Below, piece after piece: positions 7,164 through 13,192 of a stretch of 13,192 nt of DNA. The position numbers and the translations under genes are program-made. The notes beneath the pieces were generated by a model. The model had not been told where the DNA came from. It saw only the letters and a program-made list of their open reading frames with translations, and ran no database searches. Position 1 is the first letter of the stretch; the number at the start of each line of letters is the position of its first letter. Source of the stretch: Gordonia sp. UBA5067 (GTDB taxonomy: Bacteria; Actinomycetota; Actinomycetes; Mycobacteriales; Mycobacteriaceae); the NCBI RefSeq assembly GCF_002414845.1, contig NZ_DIAX01000062.1, positions 1 to 13,192 on the forward strand. The letters are read 5' to 3'.

Positions 7164-8705
7164 ATGCCGATAGTTTCGACCGCGCGGGACTACGGGTCGG
7201 TACTGCTGGGTTCCTCCGACGACAGCCAGCTGCGCAAACGGATTCGCATCCAGACGCTGCTCACCACCGCGATCGTCACGGCGAATGTCATCGGCATCGG
7301 CGCGGCCGTCCTGCTGGCCACCGTCGGTATTCCGGTCCCGTCGGTATTCCAGCCCGAGTTGTGGTGGGTCAACTTCGTCGTGGTGCCCGCGTACGTCGTG
7401 CTCGCGCTGACCGTCGGGGTGGTCTGGGGAACGCTGTCGACGGTGCGCGCACTGCGCTGGGCCATCCGCGGCGACACGCCCACCGGGCAGGACGCCAAGC
7501 GCGCCCGGCGAGCCCCGTGGCGCCTGGTCGCACTGCAGAGTCTGCTGTGGCAGGGCGCGACTGTGCTGTTCACCGTCCTGTACGGGGTGGCCGACCCGCA
7601 GTTGATCCCCAAGATCCTGCTCGTCGTCGCCTTCAGCGGCACCGTGGTCGTCGCGATCGCCTCGCTGTTGGCCGAGTTCATCCTGCGCCCCACCGAGGCC
7701 GACCTCCTTGCCGCCGGATTCCGGACGGGCCGGCGGATGCGGCTGCGCGGACGCGCGATCGCGGCGTGGTCGGTCGGATCCGGGGTGCCCATCGTCGGCA
7801 TGCTGCTGGTCGCCGTTTTCGCGGCGATCTTCGACAACATGCGCAAACAGGACGTCGTCGCCTCCGTCTTGGTGATCGGCGGCGTCGCCCTGTTCACAGG
7901 CCTGCTGCTGACGCTGCTCTCCACGACGAGCGTCGTGGGGCCGGTGCGCGCGGTCCGCGACGGCATGCGCCGGGTCCGCGCCGGCGAAACCGACGTCGAT
8001 GTCGTCGTCTACGACGGCTCGGAGCTGGGCGACCTGCAGATCGGGTTCAACACCATGGTCGCCGGACTGCGTGAGCGCGAGCGCATCCGCGACCTGTTCG
8101 GCCGCCACGTCGGACAGGACGTGGCCGCCGCCGCGATGCGCAACGACCCCGAACTGGGCGGCAGTGAACAGGTCGTGGCGACCATGTTCATCGACGTGAT
8201 CGGTTCGACGGCATTGGCCGCCACCCGCACGCCGACCGAGACGGTGGCGACCCTCAACCGCTTCTTCGGAGTGATCGTCGATGCGGTGGAAGCCAATCGG
8301 GGTCTGGTGAACAAGTTTGAGGGAGATGCGGTACTCGCCATCTTCGGTGCGCCCCTGCATCTCCCGGATCCGGCGGGAGCGGCATTGGCGACTGCGCGCG
8401 CCATCGCCGCGGCGTTGCCGGTCACGGTCCCCGAGCTCGCCGCCGGGATCGGCGTGGGCTACGGGGCCGCGGTTGCCGGCAACGTCGGTGCAATCGAACG
8501 ATTCGAGTTCACCGTCATCGGCGACCCGGTCAACGAGAGTGCGCGGCTGTCCGAGTTGGCCAAACGCGACAGTCGGCGCCCACTGGCCTCGCAGGTTGCC
8601 GTCGCCGCGGCGAACCCCCGTGAAGCGGCGCACTGGCAGACCCTCGACGCCGAGGTGTTGCGCGGACGCTCGGTGCCAACGGTCGTTTGTGCGGCCGTCG
8701 TGTGA
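7164..8705 (+). CDS. Membrane-bound HAMP-domain class III adenylate cyclase
   Basis: This 513-residue protein should make cAMP from ATP at the inner face of the membrane. About six transmembrane helices lie within residues 33-258, followed by a HAMP linker (about 255-305) and the catalytic domain (about 330-513). Metal-binding Asp344 (MFIDVIGST) and Asp388 (KFEGD), adenine-selecting Lys384 and Asp454 (TVIGDPVN), and transition-state Asn457 and Arg461 (VNESAR) are all present, so the enzyme looks active and ATP-specific. The layout matches mycobacterial cyclases such as Rv3645 and the Rv1318c-Rv1320c group. The frame is open upstream into purA, but ATG 7164 has AGGGG (7153-7157) with 6-nt spacing and starts the hydrophobic region at the expected distance. 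It follows purA by 31 bp and precedes purT. The membrane part has no recognised sensor domain, so the input signal is unknown. Confidence 0.93.
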   Translation: MPIVSTARDYGSVLLGSSDDSQLRKRIRIQTLLTTAIVTANVIGIGAAVLLATVGIPVPSVFQPELWWVNFVVVPAYVVLALTVGVVWGTLSTVRALRWAIRGDTPTGQDAKRARRAPWRLVALQSLLWQGATVLFTVLYGVADPQLIPKILLVVAFSGTVVVAIASLLAEFILRPTEADLLAAGFRTGRRMRLRGRAIAAWSVGSGVPIVGMLLVAVFAAIFDNMRKQDVVASVLVIGGVALFTGLLLTLLSTTSVVGPVRAVRDGMRRVRAGETDVDVVVYDGSELGDLQIGFNTMVAGLRERERIRDLFGRHVGQDVAAAAMRNDPELGGSEQVVATMFIDVIGSTALAATRTPTETVATLNRFFGVIVDAVEANRGLVNKFEGDAVLAIFGAPLHLPDPAGAALATARAIAAALPVTVPELAAGIGVGYGAAVAGNVGAIERFEFTVIGDPVNESARLSELAKRDSRRPLASQVAVAAANPREAAHWQTLDAEVLRGRSVPTVVCAAVV

Positions 8706-8735
8706 CTGAGCCCCCGGTCCCTCGTCCGCGCCAAG

Positions 8736-8741
8736 TAGGAT
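8736..8741 (+). promoter_or_regulatory. purT -10 element (leaderless type)
   Basis: TAGGAT fits TANNNT and ends 7 nt before ATG 8749, predicting transcription from that start codon. The earlier in-frame ATG 8740 overlaps the -10 itself and would not be in such a transcript, so this element decides the start in favour of 8749. No -35 is obvious. Confidence 0.5.
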
Positions 8742-8748
8742 GCACGTC

Positions 8749-10092
8749 ATGACATCCGATTCCACCTCAGGGGTGCCGAGCGTGTTGGGTACCCCGCTCA
8801 CCGATTCGGCCATTCGGGTCCTGTTGCTCGGCGCCGGCGAGCTCGGCAAAGAGGTGACGATCGCCTTCCAGCGGCTCGGTGTCGAAGTAATCGCGGTGGA
8901 CCGCTATCCCGATGCTCCCGGCCACCAGGTGGCCCACCACGCCGAAGTCATCGACATGACCGATGCGGCCGCGGTGACCGCGGTCATCGAGAAGTACCGC
9001 CCCGACTTCGTCGTGCCGGAGATCGAGGCCATTGCCACCGACGCCCTCGGCGAAATCGAGGCTCGCGGAATAGCGCAGATCGTGCCGTCGGCCTTTGGTG
9101 TCACGGCGACGATGAACCGTGAGCGAGTCCGACGACTCGCCGACGAACAGCTCGGCATCCCGGTGCCGCCCTACCTCTTCGCGGATTCGCACGCCGAGCT
9201 GCGCACCGCCGCAGCGCGCGTCGGATACCCCTGCGTGGTCAAGCCGATCATGTCCTCCTCGGGCAAGGGGCAGACGGTCCTGGCCGGACCCGCCGACATC
9301 GATGCCGCGTGGGAGAACGCGACGACGAAAGCCCGCGTGGCCAATTCGCGAGTCATCGTCGAGGGGTTCGTCGACTTCGACTACGAGGTCACCCTGCTGA
9401 CGGTCCGCTCGATCGATCCGCGCACCGGGGGAATCATCACCCAGTTCTGCGCGCCGATTGGGCACCGGCAGGTGGACGGCGACTACGTCGAGAGCTGGCA
9501 GCCGCAGCCGATGGGATCGTTTGCGATGGCGTCGGCGACGTCGATCGCGGCACGGATCACCGGCGCCATGGCCGACGGTCAAGAGTTGGGCGGACGCGGC
9601 GTGTTCGGCGTCGAGCTCTTCGTCAAGGGCGACGACGTGTACTTCTCCGAAGTCAGCCCGCGGCCGCACGACACCGGCTTGGTCACCATGGCCAGCCAGC
9701 GGCTGTCCGAGTTCGAGATGCACGCCCGGGCAATCCTGGGGCTGCCAGTCGAGGTCACCCTCGCCTCGCCCGGCGCGTCGGCGGTCATCTACGGCGGCCG
9801 CGACGAAACGGCCGTCGGATTTGCGAACGTTGCCCAGGCGCTGGCCGTGCCGGAGACGAGCATTCGGCTATTCGGCAAGCCCAACGCCACCTCGCGGCGC
9901 CGGATGGGCGTCGTGACCGCCACGGCCGACGACGTCGCCACGGCCCGCCGCCGCGCCACCGATGCCGCCGCGCGTATTCAGGTGGTCTCGGCCGGTGAGC
10001 CGACGACCGAAGTGATCGATCCGGCCCGCGTCACGGCATCGGTCGCCGACGAGACCGTCGTGCTGAACCTGCGTCAGACGGCCACCCAGTAG
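8749..10092 (+). CDS. purT: Formate-dependent phosphoribosylglycinamide formyltransferase (GAR transformylase 2)
   Basis: PurT uses formate and ATP to convert GAR to formyl-GAR, the folate-independent version of the third purine step. The 447-residue protein is an ATP-grasp enzyme closely resembling E. coli PurT throughout: [12 protein letters not shown] (25-36), [12 protein letters not shown] (46-57), [10 protein letters not shown] (89-98), [11 protein letters not shown] (121-131), [18 protein letters not shown] (159-176), [12 protein letters not shown] (235-246), [12 protein letters not shown] (299-310) and RLFGKP (373-378). It is cytoplasmic. It is longer than E. coli PurT (about 392 residues): about 18 residues are added at the N-terminus and about 33 after residue 414. 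The start at ATG 8749 rests on a leaderless promoter, with ATG 8740 as the alternative. It follows the cyclase gene by 43 bp and precedes the DUF456 gene by 7 bp. Confidence 0.97.
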   Translation: MTSDSTSGVPSVLGTPLTDSAIRVLLLGAGELGKEVTIAFQRLGVEVIAVDRYPDAPGHQVAHHAEVIDMTDAAAVTAVIEKYRPDFVVPEIEAIATDALGEIEARGIAQIVPSAFGVTATMNRERVRRLADEQLGIPVPPYLFADSHAELRTAAARVGYPCVVKPIMSSSGKGQTVLAGPADIDAAWENATTKARVANSRVIVEGFVDFDYEVTLLTVRSIDPRTGGIITQFCAPIGHRQVDGDYVESWQPQPMGSFAMASATSIAARITGAMADGQELGGRGVFGVELFVKGDDVYFSEVSPRPHDTGLVTMASQRLSEFEMHARAILGLPVEVTLASPGASAVIYGGRDETAVGFANVAQALAVPETSIRLFGKPNATSRRRMGVVTATADDVATARRRATDAAARIQVVSAGEPTTEVIDPARVTASVADETVVLNLRQTATQ

Positions 10093-10099
10093 CCCCCCG

Positions 10100-10579
10100 G
10101 TGCCATTCTGGGGTGAGGCCCTCGTCGGTCTCGTCATCGTTGTCGGGCTGCTGGGGATCGTCTTCCCCGTCCTGCCCGGGGGAATCCTCGTCGGCGTGGC
10201 CATCGGCGGGTGGGCTGTGGTCGTCGGCGGCTGGGCCTGGGCGTTCTTCACCGCCGCGGCGCTGATCATCGCGGTCGCCGAGATCGTCAAGTATTACGTC
10301 GCCGGGCGGACGCTGAAAGCCGCCGGGGTGCCGAACAGCACCGTGATCGTCGGCGGCATCGCCGGGATCATCGGGTTCTTCGTGGTCCCGTTCGTCGGGC
10401 TGATCCTGGGCTTCATCCTCGGCGCGATGCTCAGCGAACTGGTGCGCGGATGGAGTCTGGATCAAGCCTGGCGCGGTGCCTGGGCGGCCGCCAAGGCCGC
10501 CGGCGCCAGCATGATCGTGGAACTGGCCGGAGCGCTCACCGCGACCGTGATCTGGCTGGCCGGCGCGGTCGCGCTGTGA
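10100..10579 (+). CDS. DUF456 family small membrane protein
   Basis: This 159-residue integral membrane protein matches DUF456, a family of unknown function. Hydrophobic segments lie at about 8-30, 32-60, 80-110 and 135-158. Glycine-rich motifs typical of the family are FPVLPGGILVG (22-32), then the loop EIVKYYVAGRTLKAAG (61-76) and GGIAGIIGFFVVPFVGLILG (85-104). The glycine-zipper spacing in the last block suggests tight helix packing. GTG 10100 is the first possible start after an in-frame stop upstream. It has no ribosome binding site, lies 7 bp after the purT stop, and is probably translated by coupling with purT. It is convergent with the CHAP lipoprotein gene with 6 bp between stops. 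Confidence 0.85.
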   Translation: MPFWGEALVGLVIVVGLLGIVFPVLPGGILVGVAIGGWAVVVGGWAWAFFTAAALIIAVAEIVKYYVAGRTLKAAGVPNSTVIVGGIAGIIGFFVVPFVGLILGFILGAMLSELVRGWSLDQAWRGAWAAAKAAGASMIVELAGALTATVIWLAGAVAL

Positions 10580-10593
10580 GTCCCGTCAGCGCG
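10570..10593. terminator. Hairpin over the stop codons of the DUF456 and CHAP genes
   Basis: CGCGCTG (10570-10576) pairs with CAGCGCG (10587-10593) around a 10-nt loop. The stop codon of the DUF456 gene (10577-10579) is in the loop, and that of the CHAP gene (10588-10586) straddles the loop and the right arm. A GC-only stem between convergent genes suits a bidirectional terminator, although there is no T-run. Confidence 0.45.
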
Positions 10594-11182
10594 GGCTCCC
10601 GTATCCGACGATTCCCTTGACGGTGGCGAGCCGGTAGCCATTGATGCTGATTCCGTGCGGCGGCTCGTTGCCGCCGAGCGTGGTGACGTTGTCGCCGTCG
10701 ACGGCGATCACAGTATTGGTGTGCTGTTTGAACCGGTTGGGCGGCGCGTACAGCACGACATCGCCGGGCTTGGGCCGGTAGTCGGGGCCGTGGAAGCGGC
10801 CGACCGACTGGTAGTACTCGGTGAGTGTGGCAACGCCGGGGATGCGCCAACTGCCGTTGCCCGGATTGCGCACCGGCGAGCCCGCCCGCCGCTGCGTCCA
10901 GCTGACGAAGTCGGCGCACCACGGCTCGCGGACGCCCTGGGTGTAGACCGCCGGCGACTCCGGCGGGTTCTCGTACTGGGCCCGGAGCACGGCGACGATA
11001 CGCTGGCGCACCGGGCTGAGACCGGGTGCGGTCGCGGGGAAGGCCGGGCGTGCGGCCCAGTGCCGGCCGATCCCGGTCCCGGGGCTGTCGGCGTTGGCCG
11101 GGCTGCAGCCGATGAGGCTGGGGGCGACGAGGAGTGCCGAGAAAAGGGCGAGGGCGTGCCAATGCTTCCAGCCTGCGTTCAT
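10586..11182 (-). CDS. CHAP-domain lipoprotein, putative peptidoglycan hydrolase
   Basis: This 198-residue protein starts with a lipoprotein signal: a short basic N-terminus, a hydrophobic core (ALALFSALLVAPSL) and the lipobox LIGC with Cys26 as the lipidation site. After a short linker comes a CHAP (NlpC/P60-like) domain, about residues 55-195. The catalytic Cys89 lies in PWCADFVSW and the likely catalytic His154 in KQHTNTVIAV; a polar third residue may be Asn172 in LGGNEP. KPGDVVLYAP (138-147) is the usual strand before the His. CHAP enzymes cut amide bonds in peptidoglycan, so an envelope-anchored wall-remodelling role is likely. ATG 11182 is chosen because it begins the signal peptide and a TAGCAT -10 lies 8 nt upstream. 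Longer versions would put a non-secretory extension before the signal. It is divergent from a small secreted protein gene. Confidence 0.88.
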   Translation of the reverse strand: MNAGWKHWHALALFSALLVAPSLIGCSPANADSPGTGIGRHWAARPAFPATAPGLSPVRQRIVAVLRAQYENPPESPAVYTQGVREPWCADFVSWTQRRAGSPVRNPGNGSWRIPGVATLTEYYQSVGRFHGPDYRPKPGDVVLYAPPNRFKQHTNTVIAVDGDNVTTLGGNEPPHGISINGYRLATVKGIVGYGSPR

Positions 11183-11190
11183 GGAGACCG

Positions 11191-11196
11191 ATGCTA
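11191..11196 (-). promoter_or_regulatory. -10 element of the CHAP lipoprotein gene (leaderless type)
   Basis: On the minus strand TAGCAT (11196-11191) ends 8 nt before ATG 11182, again predicting a leaderless or near-leaderless transcript. The hexamer is bracketed by short inverted arms, GACCG (11186-11190) and CGGTC (11198-11202), which could be a small operator. The rest of the 178-bp gap to the next gene shows no further feature apart from that gene's ribosome binding site. Confidence 0.4.
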
Positions 11197-11360
11197 CCGG
11201 TCGCCGATCAGGGGCGGCACGTGCGCTCGACCACCTGGGGGGCACCTGTGAAGCCGCTGACCATGCGCTGAATCGGCTAACTCTCGTCGTCGCGGCAACG
11301 ACATACCTAGTGGATCGGCCGCGACGGGCGGTCGGCACGAGTCGACTGAGGGATGCAACC

Positions 11361-11885
11361 ATGCGAAGCAAGCGCGACAAGAAGGCCGAACGCGGCACGA
11401 AGGCACTCGGCCGGATTCTGGTCGCCGCTGCGGCATCGGCCACGATGGCGGTGTCGGGGGCGGCCGTCGCGGGTCCGGCACTCGCGGCGAGTCCGGGCGA
11501 ACTCGAGATCCGTGGCGGCATCGAATGTCACTTTGGGCAGAAGGGGTCGACCTGGGACAACCTCTGGTACCAGGTCCGCTGGATGACCGTCGTCAACGTC
11601 GGCGGCACCACGATGCACAACGTGACGCTGCAGGAGATCAACGGCCCGCGGGTCACCGTCGCCGAGATCAAGCCGGGCCAGTCGATGTCGAGGTGGAACG
11701 CCAAGGCCAATCGGTGGCAGCGACCCATTGAAACGCGGTGGACCGGCTGCGTCCCCACGTCGATCAGTGGATACACCTGGGGCGATACCTACGACGACCT
11801 GGGCAACAACTTCGGCTTCTGGCGCACCGACATCCAGCGTCCGGCCAACCCGAATCTGCCGGCGACCGCCACCGGCTCGTCCTGA
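11361..11885 (+). CDS. Small secreted Trp-rich protein with a DUF11-like segment
   Basis: I do not recognise this 174-residue protein as a named family. It has a basic N-terminus (1-18), a hydrophobic Ala-rich signal core (19-39) and a signal peptidase site near PALA-A (after residue 42). The mature part, about 130 residues, contains 8 Trp and only two Cys (Cys56 and Cys130), which probably form one disulfide. The stretch WMTVVNVGGTTMHNVTLQEI (74-93), followed by EIKPGQSMS (102-110), resembles one DUF11-type beta-sandwich repeat, a fold seen in exported surface proteins. No catalytic motif or anchor is visible, so it may be released or held non-covalently in the envelope. ATG 11361 has GAGGGA (11348-11353) with 7-nt spacing. 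It is divergent from the CHAP gene and convergent with the reductase gene. Confidence 0.75.
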   Translation: MRSKRDKKAERGTKALGRILVAAAASATMAVSGAAVAGPALAASPGELEIRGGIECHFGQKGSTWDNLWYQVRWMTVVNVGGTTMHNVTLQEINGPRVTVAEIKPGQSMSRWNAKANRWQRPIETRWTGCVPTSISGYTWGDTYDDLGNNFGFWRTDIQRPANPNLPATATGSS

Positions 11886-11912
11886 CCCAGTGGCGGCCTG
11901 CCGCCGGGTCAG
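11882..11912. terminator. Strong bidirectional hairpin shared by two convergent genes
   Basis: CTGACCC (11882-11888) pairs perfectly with GGGTCAG (11906-11912), and inside it GGCGG (11892-11896) pairs with CCGCC (11901-11905) around a CCTG loop, leaving AGT as a bulge. That is 12 base pairs, mostly G-C. The TGA stop of the secreted protein gene (11883-11885) pairs with the stop of the reductase gene (11911-11909). It should end transcription from both sides. Confidence 0.75.
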
Positions 11913-13192
11913 CCCTTCGGGGCCTTGTCCGGCTCGGACGCGGCCAGCATGTCTTCGCGTTCGACGACCTTGATCCGCTCGCGACCCTCGGCGGCGCCCA
12001 GTGATCGCTCGTGTTCGTCGAGGCGGTACCAGCCGTCCCACGTGGTGAACGGGATGTTGCGCTGCTCCAGCAGGCTGATGATCGCCTCCTCCGAGGTGTC
12101 CAGCGGCGCGCCGAGGCGATCATTGTGCATGTCTCCGACGATGCATTCGACGGTTTCGTTCGCGTCGCCCTTGGTGTGGCCGATGAGGCCCACCGGTCCG
12201 CGCTTAACCCAGCCCGTCGTGTACAGACCGGCCAAGTGGGCGCCCTCGTCGAAGACGCGACCGGCCTCGTTCGGGATCACTCCGGCCGCGTGGTCGAACG
12301 GGATCTCGGGCAGGTTGTCCGAGAGGTACCCGACAGCGCGGTAGATGGCGGTGACGTCCCAATCGGTGGTCCGGCCGGTCGGCTGCACATTGCCGGTGCC
12401 GTCGAGCTCGGTGCGTTCGGTGCGCAGCCCCACGACCTGGCCATCCGCACCGAGGATCTCGACGGGGTTCTCGAAGAAGTGCAGGAACAGCTTGTGGATC
12501 GCGCCCTGCTTGGGCTCGCGGATCGCGTAGTTCTCGATGATTGTCGCGACCTGGTCGGTGATCTTGCTGCTGCGGCGGGCCACCGCCGACCCCTCGTCAT
12601 ATTCGATGTCCTCGGGATTGACGACGACCTCGATATTCGGCGAGTGGTCGAGCTCCTTGAGTTCGAGTGGGGTGAACTTTGCCTGCGCCGGGCCGCGCCG
12701 GCCGAAGACGTGCACCTCGATCGCCTTGTTCCCCCGGAGGCCCTCGTAGACATTCGCCGGAATCTCGGTGGCCAAAAGTTCGTCGCCGGTCTTGGCCAGC
12801 ACCCGCGCGACGTCGAGGGCAACGTTGCCCACCCCGATGACCGCGACCTTCTCCTCCTCGAGCGGCCAGGTCCGCGGGAAGTCGGGGTGCCCGTCGTACC
12901 AGGCCACGAACTGGGCGGCGCCGTAGCTGCGCTCGAGATCCACACCCGGGATATCGAGGCCGCGGTCGTCGGTGGCGCCGGTCGAGAAGATCACCGCATC
13001 GTAGTGGTGCCGCAAATCGGCCAGCGTGATGTCGGTGCCGTAGTCGATGTTTCCGAGCAGGCGGATCTGCGGCTTGTCGAGCACCTTGTGCAGTGCATTG
13101 ATGATGCCCTTGATCCGCGGATGATCTGGTGCGACGCCGTAGCGGATCAGGCCGAACGGTGCGGGCATGCGCTCGTACAGGTCGATGCTGAC
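11909..13192 (-). CDS. FprA-type ferredoxin/flavodoxin-NADP+ reductase (N-terminus cut by window edge)
   Basis: This FAD enzyme moves electrons between NADPH and ferredoxin-like carriers, and resembles mycobacterial FprA and adrenodoxin reductase. The visible 427 codons begin VSIDLYERMPAPFG at the right edge. The ATG at 13168 is internal, because the frame runs on upstream and the FAD-binding GxGxxG segment (probably about 35-40 residues) lies outside. Seen in order: FGLIRYGVAPDHPRIKGI, the NADPH Rossmann motif VAVIGVGNVALDVARVL, the NADPH 2'-phosphate site GRRGPAQAKFTPLEL, and the FAD C-terminal site TTGWVKRGPVGLIG. An FprB-like version with a fused N-terminal ferredoxin cannot be excluded. 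It is cytoplasmic. It is convergent with the small secreted gene, with a shared terminator at the stops. Confidence 0.92.
   Translation of the reverse strand, partial: VSIDLYERMPAPFGLIRYGVAPDHPRIKGIINALHKVLDKPQIRLLGNIDYGTDITLADLRHHYDAVIFSTGATDDRGLDIPGVDLERSYGAAQFVAWYDGHPDFPRTWPLEEEKVAVIGVGNVALDVARVLAKTGDELLATEIPANVYEGLRGNKAIEVHVFGRRGPAQAKFTPLELKELDHSPNIEVVVNPEDIEYDEGSAVARRSSKITDQVATIIENYAIREPKQGAIHKLFLHFFENPVEILGADGQVVGLRTERTELDGTGNVQPTGRTTDWDVTAIYRAVGYLSDNLPEIPFDHAAGVIPNEAGRVFDEGAHLAGLYTTGWVKRGPVGLIGHTKGDANETVECIVGDMHNDRLGAPLDTSEEAIISLLEQRNIPFTTWDGWYRLDEHERSLGAAEGRERIKVVEREDMLAASEPDKAPKG

Noticed and set aside
8738..8757. GGATG-N10-CATCC inverted repeat at the purT start as a purine operator
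   Set aside because: The arms are 5 bp, partly coding, and no purine regulator site of this form is known to me.
7137..8849. A 570-codon open frame on the minus strand across the cyclase gene
   Set aside because: It is antisense to an enzyme with all catalytic motifs intact and its product is low-complexity Arg/Asp/Gly/Gln-rich. Long antisense frames are common in GC-rich codon usage.
8767..9723. A 318-codon minus-strand frame opposite purT
   Set aside because: It is a shadow of purT, with a low-complexity product and no domain.

Overview
The window is GC-rich actinobacterial chromosome. Its gene content and promoter style fit the Mycobacteriales (Corynebacteriales), and a Gordonia- or Rhodococcus-like genus is my best guess. 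The evidence is a DUF3151 protein, a LytR-CpsA-Psr protein of the arabinogalactan-ligase type, a multi-pass HAMP class III cyclase, an FprA-type reductase and many promoters that appear to start transcription on the start codon. From memory, purA, the unknown gene divergent from it, and a DUF3151 gene divergent from a membrane-protein gene also lie near one another in Mycobacterium tuberculosis (Rv0357c to Rv0361). Here that neighbourhood appears to be opened by an envelope and transport block. I see no tRNA, rRNA, CRISPR array, insertion sequence, phage gene or attachment site, and coding density is very high.

Layout, left to right. (1) Positions 1-86, minus: the first 28 codons of an unidentified gene running off the left edge, divergent from the DUF3151 gene (217-675, plus). 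(2) Envelope and transport block: a FetB-like (UPF0014) permease on minus (689-1444), divergent from a FUSC-family membrane protein (1495-2676), followed by an LCP cell-wall ligase (2726-4093) and a CDF metal exporter (4200-5111), all on plus. (3) Purine and nucleotide block: an unknown conserved-looking gene on minus (5112-5771), divergent from purA (5846-7132), a HAMP/class III adenylate cyclase (7164-8705), purT (8749-10092) and a DUF456 membrane protein (10100-10579). (4) Secretion and redox block: a CHAP-domain lipoprotein on minus (10586-11182), divergent from a small Trp-rich secreted protein (11361-11885), then an FprA-type ferredoxin-NADP reductase on minus, cut by the right edge (11909-13192).

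How the genes may work together. PurA commits IMP to the adenylate branch and PurT supplies formyl-GAR for purine synthesis, with a gene for an ATP-consuming cyclase directly between them. The LCP protein, the CHAP lipoprotein and the small secreted protein act at or outside the membrane. The CDF exporter and FetB-like permease probably handle metals. The FetB-like permease has no ATPase partner in the window.

The most informative non-coding features are a promoter for the CDF gene with an inverted repeat filling its spacer (4165-4193), a perfect 14-bp palindrome ahead of the LCP gene (2687-2700), a set of leaderless-type promoters, and a strong hairpin that includes the stop codons of two convergent genes (11882-11912). 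No gap longer than 300 bases lacks a gene. I did not find a convincing undescribed multi-gene system: most of this is ordinary core chromosome, and the findings below are local.
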